Assembly: GCF_014268755.2 (NCBI RefSeq)
Contig: NZ_CP077093.1
Location: 3,832,001 to 3,896,000, forward strand
Origin: Pseudomonas vanderleydeniana
Lineage (GTDB): Bacteria > Pseudomonadota > Gammaproteobacteria > Pseudomonadales > Pseudomonadaceae
Direction of reading: 5' to 3'
DNA: 64,000 nucleotides
Shown: one piece after another, positions 54,182 to 63,802 of the stretch
Layout of the letters: each line of letters begins with the position of its first letter
How positions within the stretch are numbered: the stretch's first letter is position 1
Notes under the pieces: generated by a model
Database searches by the model: none
What the model was told of the DNA's origin: nothing
Seen by the model: only the letters and a program-made list of their open reading frames with translations
Position numbers and translations under genes: made by a program

Positions 54182-54523
54182 TCAAAGGATCAGCACATAG
54201 GTCTTGCGTACGGTCTCCTGGATATCCCAGATACCGGTGCTGTTGGCTGGCAGCATCAGGGCATCGCCCGCTTCTATGAGTAGAGGTTCGCCGCCATCGG
54301 GCGTGAAGGTGCAGCGCCCCTGGATGAAATGACAGAACTCCTGGGCGGTGATCTGTCGTCGCCAGCGCCCCGGGGTGCACTCCCAGATACCGGTCTCGAC
54401 GCCGTCGCTGCGCTCGACGCTGGTGACCGAAGCCACCGAGACCGGCTCGCCCAGGGGAACGGCGACCGGGGTCGAAGTCTCAAGGACGGCTGTGGCGGTG
54501 TTCTTGAACTGCGTGATGCTCAT
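54182..54523 (-). CDS. Small cupin domain protein (DUF861/cupin_3 type)
   Basis: The product is 113 residues from MSITQFKNTATAVLE (GGAG 10 bases upstream of the ATG at 54523). A single cupin barrel is visible: GIWECTPGRWRRQITAQEFC, then HFIQGRCTFTPDGG and AGDALMLPANSTGIWDIQET. The E-x-C-x-P-G-x-W pattern is typical of cupin_3 proteins. Such proteins often accompany FAD oxidoreductases and polyamine binding proteins in Pseudomonas, but their activity is undefined. It is co-directional with both neighbours at gaps of about 50 bp. Confidence 0.85.
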   Translation of the reverse strand: MSITQFKNTATAVLETSTPVAVPLGEPVSVASVTSVERSDGVETGIWECTPGRWRRQITAQEFCHFIQGRCTFTPDGGEPLLIEAGDALMLPANSTGIWDIQETVRKTYVLIL

Positions 54524-54567
54524 GGCTTGAACTCCAAACGGATGGATGGTGCGGCGCAACCGCGCCG

Positions 54568-55974
54568 TTATTTCATGAAACCTTCCATGAAACCGGCCAG
54601 GCTGCTGGCCAGCTTGCGACGCCAAGGCGCCGCATTGGGGTTGGCCAGCACCTGGTCTTCATGGACGAAGCTGCGCACGATCGCGTTGTAGCCCAGCCAG
54701 CGGCACGGTTCGGGCTCCCAGGCCTTGAGGGCGCTCAAGCCACCCGCCTGGATCACCCAGGGTTGCCGGACTCGCGGGGTGTCCTGCTGCAGAATCAGGT
54801 CAGCCAGGGTTCGCCCGCCCAGATGACTGGCCCCGACCCCTTCACCACCATAGCCGCCGGCCAGTGCCAGGCCATTGGCCCGGTCGCAGAGCATGTGCGG
54901 CCGGAATCGCCGCGACATGCCCAGGTTGCCGCCCCAGGAGTGCGTGATCCGGACCTTTTTCAATTGCGGGAACAGTTCACCGAACAGATAGCGACGCAGC
55001 TCGATTTCCGACTCGGTGAGGTTGAAGTCATGCCGAAGCCGGCCGGCAAAGCGGTAGCCGCCACGGGCACCGAACACCAGCCGGTTGTCGGCCGAACGCT
55101 GGCCATAGGTGACCTGGCGACTGCCCTCGCTGAACGCCTGGCCGCGATCCAGGCCAATTTCCTCCCAGGTGGCCGCCGACAGTGGCTCGGTTGCCACCAG
55201 CAGACTCTGGACCGGCAACTGGTAGCGCCCCAGGGGCGGCAAGCTCACCGAATAGCCTTCGACGGCCGGTACCACCCAGTGACTGCGGATCTGCGCCTGG
55301 TGGGTACGCAGGCCACCATGGCGCCAATCGATCACCGGGCTGTTTTCGTAGATCGGTACTCCCAGGCGCTCGACCGCCTGGGCCAACCCGCGGGCCAGCT
55401 TGGCGGGTTGGATCGTGGCCATGTGCGGGGAGAAAATTGCGCCATAGGGTCGGGTTACACGCAGTTGCCGCGTCAGCTCCTGCGGGCCCAGCCAGCAGTA
55501 GTCGGCCTCCTCCAGCCCCTGCCGGTGAAGCCCGGCCAGGTAGCCACGCAGGCTGTGTTCCTGTTCGGGATAACGCGCGGCACAGTACAACACCCCGCCC
55601 TTGCGGAAATCGCAGTCGATGGCCTCGCGGTCGATGACCTCTTTCACTTCATCGGGAATACCGTGCAGCAGCTCGAAAGAAGCGCGCCGCTGCTGCGGCG
55701 ACAGACCGGCCAACAGGCGGTCCTCGCCCAGCAGATTGCCCATCAGCCAGCCACCGTTGCGTCCGGACGCCCCGAAGCCGGCGGTCTGGGCCTCGAGCAC
55801 CACCACTTTCAGCTGGGGTGCCTGGCGCTTGAGGTAATAGGCGGTCCAAAGCCCGGTGTAACCGGCACCAATGATCGCCACATCGACATCCAGGTCATGC
55901 TCCAGACTGGTTCGAGGCGCCAGCGGCTCATCGAGTTGATCCATCCATAAACTGATATTTCGCCAGACCGGCAT
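54568..55974 (-). CDS. FAD-dependent amine oxidoreductase (DAO family)
   Basis: The product is 468 residues (CGGAG 8 bases before the ATG). The dinucleotide fold is GAGYTGLWTAYYLKRQ near residue 36, then LEAQTAGFGASGRNGGWLMG, the pattern of gamma-glutamylputrescine oxidase (PuuB) and related glycine/D-amino acid oxidases. The C-terminal FAD-contact motif is GGYGGEGVGASHLGGRTLAD. It would oxidise a secondary or gamma-glutamylated amine. In this cluster with a PotF-like binding protein, polyamine catabolism is the likely pathway. It lies between the regulator and the cupin gene. Confidence 0.88.
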   Translation of the reverse strand: MPVWRNISLWMDQLDEPLAPRTSLEHDLDVDVAIIGAGYTGLWTAYYLKRQAPQLKVVVLEAQTAGFGASGRNGGWLMGNLLGEDRLLAGLSPQQRRASFELLHGIPDEVKEVIDREAIDCDFRKGGVLYCAARYPEQEHSLRGYLAGLHRQGLEEADYCWLGPQELTRQLRVTRPYGAIFSPHMATIQPAKLARGLAQAVERLGVPIYENSPVIDWRHGGLRTHQAQIRSHWVVPAVEGYSVSLPPLGRYQLPVQSLLVATEPLSAATWEEIGLDRGQAFSEGSRQVTYGQRSADNRLVFGARGGYRFAGRLRHDFNLTESEIELRRYLFGELFPQLKKVRITHSWGGNLGMSRRFRPHMLCDRANGLALAGGYGGEGVGASHLGGRTLADLILQQDTPRVRQPWVIQAGGLSALKAWEPEPCRWLGYNAIVRSFVHEDQVLANPNAAPWRRKLASSLAGFMEGFMK

Positions 55975-56023
55975 GCAGGACTCCGCAACCTGTAACAGAT
56001 GGCTGCGATGCTAGTCCGGCAGG

Positions 56024-56836
56024 TCAGGGAGTGTCTTGCGCGCGTGCACGCAAGGAAATCTGCCTGACATAGGCCTTGGGTGACAGGCCCGTCTGCTGGC
56101 GGAAGCAGTTGTAGAACGCCGACAACGAGTTGAAACCGGCAGCGAATGCCAGCTCGTCCACGCGTGCCGTCGGGCCAGCCTGGTCCAGTACCGTCAGCAG
56201 GTGCCTGAGGCGGGCCTGGTTCACGTAGCGGTAGAAACTCTGGCCGAGCACCTGGTTGAGCAGGTAGGAAATCTGGTTGCGGCTGTAGCCAGTCTCGCGG
56301 GCGACCCGCTGCAGGTCGAGATCGGCGTCGAGATAGGGTTGCTGGCGTTCGAAGTACTGCTGCAGGTCATCTGCCATGAAGCTCAATTGCCTGGGCGAGA
56401 GCCCCAGGCGACTGGTCGCCGGGCGCAGGCTGGTCACCTCGGGACGGCTGGCCTGTTCATGGACCAGGGAGGCATATTCGTTGACACGCCAGATCAGTCC
56501 GTCACGGACCGTGATCGCCTCACTGGCGCGAAACGACACCAGGCCCGCACCACCGCGCAGGGTGATCTTGTACTGGATGAAGGCCGTGTTGCCATCCAGG
56601 CGAATGCGGTCACTGTGCTCCAGCGCTTCACCGGAGTCGCGGGGCATGCTGGCCTGCACGTATTCACGCAACTCGGCCAGGCCCATCAGGCGGTTCTGGA
56701 AAAAATCGTGGTACTGGATATCCGGGTGATACAGGGCCATGACACCGTCCAGGTCACGCTCTTTCCAGCGCAGGTGATAGCGCAGGACAGTATCGCCGGT
56801 GGCCGGGGTCTGCAGCGGGCCGTCGTCATCGAACAT
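56024..56836 (-). CDS. AraC-family regulator with N-terminal SnoaL/NTF2-like domain
   Basis: The product is 270 residues. Residues about 15-130 form a SnoaL-like polyketide cyclase fold (RYHLRWKERDLDGVMALYHP, HDFFQNRLMGLAELREYVQA, then ITVRDGLIWRVNEYAS) in place of the usual cupin. Residues about 165-265 are the AraC DNA-binding domain (LDLQRVARETGYSRNQISYL, then DELAFAAGFNSLSAFYNCFR). The NTF2-like pocket probably binds the inducer. It is the first gene of the minus-strand cluster, 49 bp before the oxidoreductase gene, so it most likely regulates that operon and itself. Confidence 0.88.
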   Translation of the reverse strand: MFDDDGPLQTPATGDTVLRYHLRWKERDLDGVMALYHPDIQYHDFFQNRLMGLAELREYVQASMPRDSGEALEHSDRIRLDGNTAFIQYKITLRGGAGLVSFRASEAITVRDGLIWRVNEYASLVHEQASRPEVTSLRPATSRLGLSPRQLSFMADDLQQYFERQQPYLDADLDLQRVARETGYSRNQISYLLNQVLGQSFYRYVNQARLRHLLTVLDQAGPTARVDELAFAAGFNSLSAFYNCFRQQTGLSPKAYVRQISLRARAQDTP

Positions 56837-57022
56837 GGATCGCTCGCAAGTGAAAGTTTCATGACATCGATCAAGTTACAGGAAAACAATTGCCGAACGG
56901 GCTGAAAAAACTCTCCTGCGGGCAGCAGACGGATGCTACTTTTAGCACTCGGCCTTCAGCACAAGGCCAGGTTGGACCATGAGGTCCTGCCGTTCCTACC
57001 CGCGAGCACAAGGAAGCGCTCA

Positions 57023-57313
57023 ATGACACAGGTGGGCACTATGAGCAAATTCTTCAGCAAGGTCACGTTTCCCAATGCCTGCCAACTGATGCGCTGGCAT
57101 TTCCACCCGATGGGCTTCGAAGCCAGCATGGACGCACCGGGCAGCATGATTGCCCGGCTGTTCGACCGAGCGACTGGGGAAACCCTGATCGCCATCGCCG
57201 GGCTCCCCTGCGCGACCGTGATGAATGCGGCCGACGTGGAACGGATCATCGAGGCGATCGAGGCAGAGCTGGAGTGCTTCGTGCCTCCCCAAAGCCTTCA
57301 GGTACCGGCTTGA
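57023..57313 (+). CDS. Small DUF1652-type protein
   Basis: The product is 96 residues from the ATG at 57023 (AAGGAAG 6 bases upstream); the frame is open to 56933 but without a signal. The pattern FPNACQLMRWHFHPMGFEAS, ARLFDRATGETLIAIAGLPC and VERIIEAIEAELE follows the layout of the DUF1652 protein encoded at 63072. The family is largely confined to Pseudomonas and its function is unknown. It is a stand-alone gene between the AraC-type regulator (divergent) and the helicase (convergent). Confidence 0.75.
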   Translation: MTQVGTMSKFFSKVTFPNACQLMRWHFHPMGFEASMDAPGSMIARLFDRATGETLIAIAGLPCATVMNAADVERIIEAIEAELECFVPPQSLQVPA

Positions 57314-57377
57314 TCGGCACCCTCTCATTGCCTGAACAGCCGCCTGTGGGCGACCACAGCCTCATTGGTACCGCCAG

Positions 57378-59837
57378 TCACCGGGTTCGCCGATCGGCAA
57401 AAAACGCCTTGCCCGCGGCAATTCGGTCGGACGCCTTGGGCGCATTGGCAGCCTGCGCATCCGGAGCGTCCAGGTACCAATAGCAGTGCTTCACAGCCCG
57501 CGTGATACCCACATAGGCCAACCGCAGGATCTCGTCCTTCTGTGCACTGTCATAGGGCTCGGCATCACCGTCCTTGCCCAGTCCCGCCATCCGGTAGACC
57601 TGGTTCTTGTAGGGAGAACGCGTCAGGTGCAGGCAATCACCGAGCAGGAATACCGCATCGGCCTGCAGGCCCTTGGAGCTGTGGTAGGTCAGTTGCTTGA
57701 GCCGCCGCTGCTCGAACGGCAAGCTAGAATCAACATTAACTACAGACTGAATATGCTTTTCAATCAATAGCTTATCGCTACTTTTTCGAAACAACATCAA
57801 TATGCTGTCGCCGTTTCGATAGTGCTCTGCCAGGCGCGCCCCCAGCTCCATCTCATCGCGATCGAGAATGTTTACCGGCACCAACTCCCTCGGCTCGCCC
57901 GCGGCCTTGGCCTTTTTCCCGGCGATGGCGGGCGCTGCGCGCACGATGTGCTCGGCGGCATCGATGATGTGCTGATGACTGCGGAAGTTGTCGCTGAGCA
58001 TCACCCGCGTGGTCGACGGCGACGGGAACTCCTTGCCGAACTCCATGAAGTACTTGGGTGAGCTGCCCCGCCAACCATAGATCGATTGCCAGTCATCACC
58101 CACGCACAGCAGCGAGGAGTGCTGGGCCCCACGACCGATATGCAGCGCCGGGCCACGACGACGAATCTCCCGCAGACTGGCCCGCAGCCAGGAGACGATC
58201 TGCGGTGACACATCCTGGAACTCGTCGATCATCAGGTGCGACAGTGGCCGCAGCAGCTCATCGCTGAGCAATGCCTGGTTTTCCGGACTGTTTTCGCCAA
58301 ACAGCGAGAACATCCGGTTGTAGGTCATGATCGGTGGCGATTGCGCCAGCAGGTGCGCCTCCAGCGCCTTCCAGAACAGGCTCAGGGCCTCGAAGAAGAA
58401 CCGGTCCGGGTCGTCCTGGGCAAAGCTCATCTGGCCGACCGCCACGCTGACGTCCAGGCCAAGGTTCTCGATGAACCCGGCGGCCATGACAAAACAGTCG
58501 AGCAAGGGCGCCGAGGCCAGCTCGCCCTTGACCTTGTAGTCGAAGCCCGGACCCGCCGTGGCATCCCCGCCAAGGGAAGACAGAACCCGCTTGGCCGACT
58601 CGTAATTATCAAGCCATATCAACGGCTTACGACAGAAAGCTTGAAAAAGGGTGCGCTTTACCGCCCACTCCGCGCGAACCGTCAAACGAGAGCCTGGCCG
58701 GGTGATCTGTGCGCTTTCGCGTGGATCGAAGCCCAGCACCACCCAGGCATCGAGTTCCGGAATGTAGCCGTGGCAATGAAATGGCGAGCCATTGATGTCC
58801 AGCGTCTCGCGGTTCGGCTCGATACCCTGGATCGGCCAGGCACCGGCCCGGAACCACAGGTCCTCGATGGTATCGCACAGCTCCTCATCGCGCCGGGACG
58901 CCAATTCGGTCACCGCCATGCGCTTTTGCACGTCCGGATGATCCTGCTCGAGTTCCTTGAGTTGCAGGGCATGTTTGTACAACGGTGTCAGGATCTCGCG
59001 AAAACGCGGGTTGTCACGCTGCAACCGGTGATAGCAGGCATTGAGCTGTTGGCGCTGCGCATCGTTGATCCGCAGGTCGAAGGGGTTGCTGTCGGCCCCC
59101 TCATCGTCCCCCGTGCGTGCGCCCAGGTTCTCGAACGCCTGCAACTGGGCAAAACCCGGCAGGCCACGGACCATCGGCAGGATCCGCGAGTGGAAGGTGC
59201 GCACCACGTCCCTGGCCTCGCGCAGGCCCAACGGACGCCCCCACAGGGTGAAGATCTCGATCAGCTTGGCAATGAAGTCCTTGCGGGACTCGCGGGTGAA
59301 GGTCACCACGGTCAGCGAGTCGAGCTCGAAACCCAGGTAATGGGTCAACAGCAGGATACGCAACACCAGCGAAGTGGACTTGCCCGCACCCGCCCCGGCG
59401 ATCACCGAAGTCGACGGTGTGTCACTGAAGACCATTTTCCACTGCGCCGCGCTCGGTTGGGCATGCGCAGGCAACAAGCGGGCGACATCAGCCTTGATGC
59501 GTTTCTTCAGTTCGGCACTGAGCGGCAGGCGCCAATCGTCGAACAGGTTGTCATCGATCCCCGGAGCCCGGTGCTCGACAGGCCGGGTATCACGAATCAG
59601 CAAGACCTGGCGCCCTTCCTCCAGTCCCTCGGCATGCCCTTCGCGGTAGCCATACTCGACACCCGCGCTATGGCCGCTGCGAAAGCCGTCGGCCTGGCCT
59701 TGCAACCAGGACGCCACGTGCTGCGCCCGCAGCCGGCTCAGGCCGCCGCCCAGCAAGCGGGCCACCAGGCGCTTGAACAGCGGCAACTGGGCCAGGGAGG
59801 AAAGTTCGGCAGGCGGTTCGGGGCTGTATGGCGACAC
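57378..59837 (-). CDS. UvrD/Rep-type superfamily 1 helicase
   Basis: The product is 819 residues from a GTG at 59837 (TGGAG 6 bases upstream). Helicase motifs in order: Q-motif PSAAQWKMVF at 128-137, Walker A GAGAGKST at 148-155, Ia VVTFTRESRKDF, II LMIDEFQDVS, III GDDWQSIYGWRGS, IV MLSDNFRSHQHI, V LTYHSSKGLQAD and VI LRLAYVGITRAVKHCYWY. This is an ATP-dependent 3'-5' DNA helicase, closest in layout to UvrD/HelD-like repair proteins. The first 100 residues are unusual: residues 50-77 have glycine about every four residues (GFRSGHSAGVEYGYREGHAE). It is not in an operon. The exact role (repair or recombination) is not defined. Confidence 0.92.
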   Translation of the reverse strand: MSPYSPEPPAELSSLAQLPLFKRLVARLLGGGLSRLRAQHVASWLQGQADGFRSGHSAGVEYGYREGHAEGLEEGRQVLLIRDTRPVEHRAPGIDDNLFDDWRLPLSAELKKRIKADVARLLPAHAQPSAAQWKMVFSDTPSTSVIAGAGAGKSTSLVLRILLLTHYLGFELDSLTVVTFTRESRKDFIAKLIEIFTLWGRPLGLREARDVVRTFHSRILPMVRGLPGFAQLQAFENLGARTGDDEGADSNPFDLRINDAQRQQLNACYHRLQRDNPRFREILTPLYKHALQLKELEQDHPDVQKRMAVTELASRRDEELCDTIEDLWFRAGAWPIQGIEPNRETLDINGSPFHCHGYIPELDAWVVLGFDPRESAQITRPGSRLTVRAEWAVKRTLFQAFCRKPLIWLDNYESAKRVLSSLGGDATAGPGFDYKVKGELASAPLLDCFVMAAGFIENLGLDVSVAVGQMSFAQDDPDRFFFEALSLFWKALEAHLLAQSPPIMTYNRMFSLFGENSPENQALLSDELLRPLSHLMIDEFQDVSPQIVSWLRASLREIRRRGPALHIGRGAQHSSLLCVGDDWQSIYGWRGSSPKYFMEFGKEFPSPSTTRVMLSDNFRSHQHIIDAAEHIVRAAPAIAGKKAKAAGEPRELVPVNILDRDEMELGARLAEHYRNGDSILMLFRKSSDKLLIEKHIQSVVNVDSSLPFEQRRLKQLTYHSSKGLQADAVFLLGDCLHLTRSPYKNQVYRMAGLGKDGDAEPYDSAQKDEILRLAYVGITRAVKHCYWYLDAPDAQAANAPKASDRIAAGKAFFADRRTR

Positions 59838-60118
59838 GCTGACTCCAGGTCTGGGACTGTCCGGGCGAAAAGCCTATGGTCGCCCGATTAGACCCGCAGT
59901 TCTAGTCAATTGCTTTCCAATCAGCCATTTAGATGACGAAGTGAAAGAACAGACATCACTGCCTAGAGATAAACACATCTAATAAACCGATCATAAAAAG
60001 GCATTATTTACGCTTTTTATCGATATTGGTTTGACCGATCATAAGGCCATCAACCCACGGTCACCGTCCTGCCCTGGCTCGGCGCCAGCCCACGACGAAC
60101 CTGAACAGGAGAAGAACC
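59838..60118. other. Promoter region of the pirin gene with repeats
   Basis: Contains an 11-bp direct repeat ACCGATCATAA (59986-59996 and 60034-60044, start to start 48 bp). It also has an 8-bp inverted repeat ATAAAAAG (59993-60000) / CTTTTTAT (60013-60020). Both lie 75-135 bp upstream of pirin and could be regulator sites. No gene is seen. Confidence 0.4.
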
Positions 60119-60817
60119 ATGCTGCAACTTCGCCCCTTCAACAGCCTGGGCGGTGCCCATCACGGCTGGCTGAATGCCCACCACCACTTTTCGTTCGCCG
60201 AGTACTACGATCCACAACGCATGCACTGGGGTAACCTGCGGGTCTGGAACGACGACGTGATTGCCCCGGGCACCGGTTTCCCGACCCACCCGCATCGGGA
60301 CATGGAAATCATCACCTATGTCCGCGAAGGCGCGATCAGTCACGAGGACAACCTCGGCAACAAGGGCCGTACCGAGGCTGGCGATGTGCAGGTCATGAGC
60401 GCCGGCACCGGGATCGCCCATAGCGAATACAACCTGGAGTCGACACCGACCAAGATCTTCCAGATCTGGATCATTCCGGAACAGGCCGGCGCAGCGCCCT
60501 CCTGGGGTAGCCGGCCGTTTCCCAAGGGGGAACGCGGTGAAGGCTTCGTCACCCTGGCCAGCGGCAAGGACGGCGATGAGCAAAGCCTGCGCATTCGCGC
60601 CAATGCACGACTGGTCGCAGCCAACCTGAAGGCCGGTGAAAGTGCCGAATACCACTTGGGCAGTGATCGCCGTGCCTATCTGGTACCGGCTACCGGCGTG
60701 ATCGAGGTCAACGGCCTGCGCGCCGAAGCACGCGATGGCGTGGCCGTGGCCGAGGAGGAAGTGCTGCGGGTCACCGCCATCCAGGACAGCGAGATCATCC
60801 TGGTGGATGTGGCGTGA
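60119..60817 (+). CDS. Pirin family protein
   Basis: The product is 232 residues with AGGAGAAGAA as ribosome binding site. The N-terminal cupin shows the pirin metal ligands in THPHRDMEIITYVREGAISH and later EYNLESTPTKIFQIWIIPEQ. The C-terminal cupin is degenerate. The length and the AHHGWLNAHHHFSFAEYYDP start match the YhhW type, for which quercetin 2,3-dioxygenase activity has been reported; the natural role is unclear. It is a single gene, with its promoter region carrying repeats and its 3' end included in the tandem duplication downstream. Confidence 0.92.
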   Translation: MLQLRPFNSLGGAHHGWLNAHHHFSFAEYYDPQRMHWGNLRVWNDDVIAPGTGFPTHPHRDMEIITYVREGAISHEDNLGNKGRTEAGDVQVMSAGTGIAHSEYNLESTPTKIFQIWIIPEQAGAAPSWGSRPFPKGERGEGFVTLASGKDGDEQSLRIRANARLVAANLKAGESAEYHLGSDRRAYLVPATGVIEVNGLRAEARDGVAVAEEEVLRVTAIQDSEIILVDVA

Positions 60818-61261
60818 AGGACTGAAACCGGAATTGCGGCCGAAACCCCACTGTGGCGAGCGGGCTTGCCCGCGCTGGGGTGCAAGGCGCCCCCAAACCC
60901 AAGCACTCCGATTTGACTGACAGACCGGGTACTCAGGTTTCAGGGGGCCTTGCCCCCAACGCGGGCAAGCCCGCTCACCACAACCAGGCTGCGGCAAACC
61001 TCAGCGCCTCCTCGGCCAAGCGTTTGAGGAGATCCTCACCGATAATGAAGGACTGAAACCGGAATTACGGCCGAAACCCCACTGTGGCGAGCGGGCTTGC
61101 CCGCGCTGGGGTGCAAGGCACCCCCAAACCCAACTACTCCGACTTAACTGACAGACCGGGTACTCAGGTTTCAGGGGGCCTTGCCCCCAACGCGGGCAAG
61201 CCCGCTCACCACAACCAGGCTGCGGCAAATTTCACCACCGCAGCCCTGGCTCCAGAAAGCC
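60815..61261. repeat. Tandem duplication of a REP doublet with a pgm 3' fragment
   Basis: Two copies, offset by exactly 231 bp, start at the pirin stop codon (60815) and at 61046, both reading TGAAGGACTGAAACCGGAAT. Each contains an inverted REP pair (60851-60982 and 61082-61213) that forms a hairpin of about 130 bp. Between the copies, 61005-61045 is about 87 percent identical to 61299-61338, inside the 3' end of pgm. So the duplicated unit carried part of the pgm tail, and about 60 bp next to it has since been lost in copy 1. No gene is encoded here. Confidence 0.85.
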
Positions 61262-62908
61262 TCAGGCCGGGGAAATTGCCCCGTCCACCAGCACCTGTGC
61301 CTCCTCGACCAGCCGCTTGAGGTGATCCTCACCGATAAAGCTCTCGGCGTAGATCTTGTAGATGTCCTCGGTACCCGATGGACGCGCGGCGAACCAGCCA
61401 TTTTCAGTCATGACCTTCAGGCCACCGATGGCCTGCTCGTTACCCGGCGCATGGCTGAGGATCTGCTGGATCGGCTCGCCCGCCAATTGCGTCGAGCTCA
61501 CCTGCTGCGGCGACAGCTTGCCCAACAGGGCTTTCTGCGCCGGTGTGGCCGCGGCGTCGACCCGCACGGAGAACGGCTCACCCAACTCGTCGGTCAAGCC
61601 ACGGAAGATCTGGCTGGGGTCACGGCCGGTACGCGAGGTCATTTCCGCCGCCAGCAGGCCCGGAATCAGGCCATCCTTGTCGGTTGACCAGACGCTGCCA
61701 TCCTTGCGCAGGAACGAGGCGCCCGCACTCTCCTCGCCACCAAAGCCCAGGGAACCGTCGAACAACCCGTCAGCGAACCATTTGAAGCCGACTGGCACTT
61801 CGTACAGGCGACGCCCCAGGCGAGCGGCGACACGATCGATCAGGCCACTGCTGACTACGGTCTTGCCCACGGCCGCATCGGCACGCCAATGTGGACGGTT
61901 CTGGAACAGGTAGTCGATGGACACCGCCAGGTAGTTGTTCGGCGCCAACAGGCCGCCGGACGGGGTGACGATGCCATGGCGATCATGGTCAGGGTCGCAG
62001 GCGAAGGCCACGTCGAAACGCTCCTTCAGGCCGATCAGGCCCTGCATGGCGTGGCTGGAGGATGGGTCCATGCGGATCTTGCCATCCCAGTCGACGCTCA
62101 TGAAGCGGAAGGTCGGGTCGACCTCGGTGTTCACCACCTCCAGGTTCAACTTGTAGTGATCGGCAATCGCCGACCAGTAGCGCACGCCGGCACCGCCCAG
62201 TGGATCAACGCCCAGGCGCAGGTTGGCACTGCGGATGATATCCATGTCGATGACATTGGCCAGGTCGGCGACATAGCTGTTGAGGTAGTCGTGACGGTGA
62301 GTGGTGGCAGCCTTGAGCGCACGCTCGTAGCTGATGCGCTTCACACCGGCCAACTGGTTGCCCAGCAGCTCGTTGGCCTTGGCTTCGATCCACTTGGTGA
62401 CGTGGGTGTCGGCGGGGCCGCCATTGGGCGGGTTGTACTTGAAGCCACCGCTTTCCGGCGGGTTGTGGGACGGGGTGATCACCACGCCATCCGCCAGGCC
62501 GCTGGTACGGCCGCGGTTGTAGCAGATGATGGCATGGGACACCGCCGGCGTCGGGGTGTACTCATCGCCCTGGGCGATCATGGTTTCCACGCCATTGGCG
62601 GCGAACACTTCCAGCGCACTGGCCCCGGCGGGGGTGGACAATGCGTGGGTATCGATACCGACGAACAGGGGGCCATCGATCCCCTGGGCCTGGCGGTACA
62701 GGCAGATCGCCTGGCTGATAGCCAGAACATGCCACTCGTTGAAACTCAGATCGAAGGAATTGCCCCGATGTCCCGAGGTACCGAAGGCGACACGCTGGGT
62801 GGAGATCGTCGCATCAGGTTGGCCGGTGTAGTAGGCCGATACCAGTCGCGGGATATCTACCAGCAACTGGGCCGGTGCCGGTTTGCCCGCAAAAGGACTG
62901 AGTGTCAT
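61262..62908 (-). CDS. pgm: Phosphoglucomutase (alpha-D-glucose phosphate-specific)
   Basis: The product is 548 residues. It interconverts glucose-1-phosphate and glucose-6-phosphate. The phosphoserine is S147 in [14 protein letters not shown], the metal loop is CDPDHDRHG, the sugar-binding loop is [12 protein letters not shown] and the phosphate-binding loop is [13 protein letters not shown], all intact. The ATG follows AGAGG. It supplies glucose-1-phosphate for UDP-glucose and thus indirectly for Ugd and exopolysaccharides. It is a single gene; a fragment like its 3' end is present in the REP duplication downstream. Confidence 0.96.
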   Translation of the reverse strand: MTLSPFAGKPAPAQLLVDIPRLVSAYYTGQPDATISTQRVAFGTSGHRGNSFDLSFNEWHVLAISQAICLYRQAQGIDGPLFVGIDTHALSTPAGASALEVFAANGVETMIAQGDEYTPTPAVSHAIICYNRGRTSGLADGVVITPSHNPPESGGFKYNPPNGGPADTHVTKWIEAKANELLGNQLAGVKRISYERALKAATTHRHDYLNSYVADLANVIDMDIIRSANLRLGVDPLGGAGVRYWSAIADHYKLNLEVVNTEVDPTFRFMSVDWDGKIRMDPSSSHAMQGLIGLKERFDVAFACDPDHDRHGIVTPSGGLLAPNNYLAVSIDYLFQNRPHWRADAAVGKTVVSSGLIDRVAARLGRRLYEVPVGFKWFADGLFDGSLGFGGEESAGASFLRKDGSVWSTDKDGLIPGLLAAEMTSRTGRDPSQIFRGLTDELGEPFSVRVDAAATPAQKALLGKLSPQQVSSTQLAGEPIQQILSHAPGNEQAIGGLKVMTENGWFAARPSGTEDIYKIYAESFIGEDHLKRLVEEAQVLVDGAISPA

Positions 62909-63071
62909 GCAAAACCTCTGGAAATGAAGGGTACGGGGAAAAGCGCGCAGTTTACTGGCAGTTCGACACTGCCGGTAAGCTATCTATCCCGTGGCGGGAA
63001 AGATTTTTTGAAGGACGCCCCCTTCGGGCAAGAGGGCGTAGACGGGAGAATCATGCGACGAGGTTCAGGCG

Positions 63072-63341
63072 TCAAACCGCCCTCGCCCGCACGGGGCTGT
63101 AGCTGGCGTCCTGGCTCACTTGCAGGTCATGACGCAACTTGGCAACGAGCTCCGAAATAGCGCGACTGCTATCGAGTTTAGACGCGCAGATACCGGTGAC
63201 CATCAGGTCCATCCGCTCGTTCTTTGCATCGAAGACCTTGACCGTGAGGGACTCATCGGCCCCCATGCTGCACTGGCAGCGCATCGGCAGGAAACTGCTT
63301 TCAATGATATTGCGTAACTCCAGCGACGATAGCGATAGCAT
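63072..63341 (-). CDS. DUF1652 family protein
   Basis: The product is 89 residues with GGAGAGA before the ATG. The family pattern is LELRNIIESSFLPMRCQCS, then LTVKVFDAKNERMDLMVTGI and SSRAISELVAKLRHDL. It is a small soluble alpha/beta protein of unknown function, common in Pseudomonas. A second member is at 57023. It is a stand-alone gene upstream of pgm on the same strand. Confidence 0.85.
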   Translation of the reverse strand: MLSLSSLELRNIIESSFLPMRCQCSMGADESLTVKVFDAKNERMDLMVTGICASKLDSSRAISELVAKLRHDLQVSQDASYSPVRARAV

Positions 63342-63802
63342 GGCGACTCTCTCCGTTATATGAGACTGCCAGTTTCTTTGCCGAGGCGGTCACCGACCGC
63401 CTGCGGGTGCTCACACATCACAAGCCCGACAAGGACTCGAGCCCTGTCCTATCCTGAAAGACAAGGGCATCCTCAACAGACTAAGCGCTTTCCCAGCTGG
63501 GCGTGAGCGCATTTCGTCCGACAATCCAACCATTGGTCACCTGCCCATCGGCGCAATCAACAGGAAACAGCAGCAAGCGTGCCGCCCAGCATGAATAATC
63601 GTTTAGTGGAAAATCGCCGCAAATGACTGATTAATAGCCAAATGCCGCTATCGAGCCGGCAAGAAAAAACCTTTGCCGATGCGCATTTTGCCCTTATCTT
63701 CAGCCGTTGCCTGCCAATCTGCAGCGAAAACAGCGTGCAACACCCACGCCGTATCATTCCACCGAGGGCACGATCCCTCCTGACCCGGGGCACAGAAAGC
63801 TC
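63342..63802. other. Intergenic region between DUF1652 and ecotin genes
   Basis: This is 461 bp between divergent genes. An 8-bp hairpin AGGCGGTC (63384-63391) / GACCGCCT (63395-63402) is the clearest structure. Reading frames on both strands are short, with atypical codon use, and are not called. The promoters of both genes must lie here. Confidence 0.45.
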
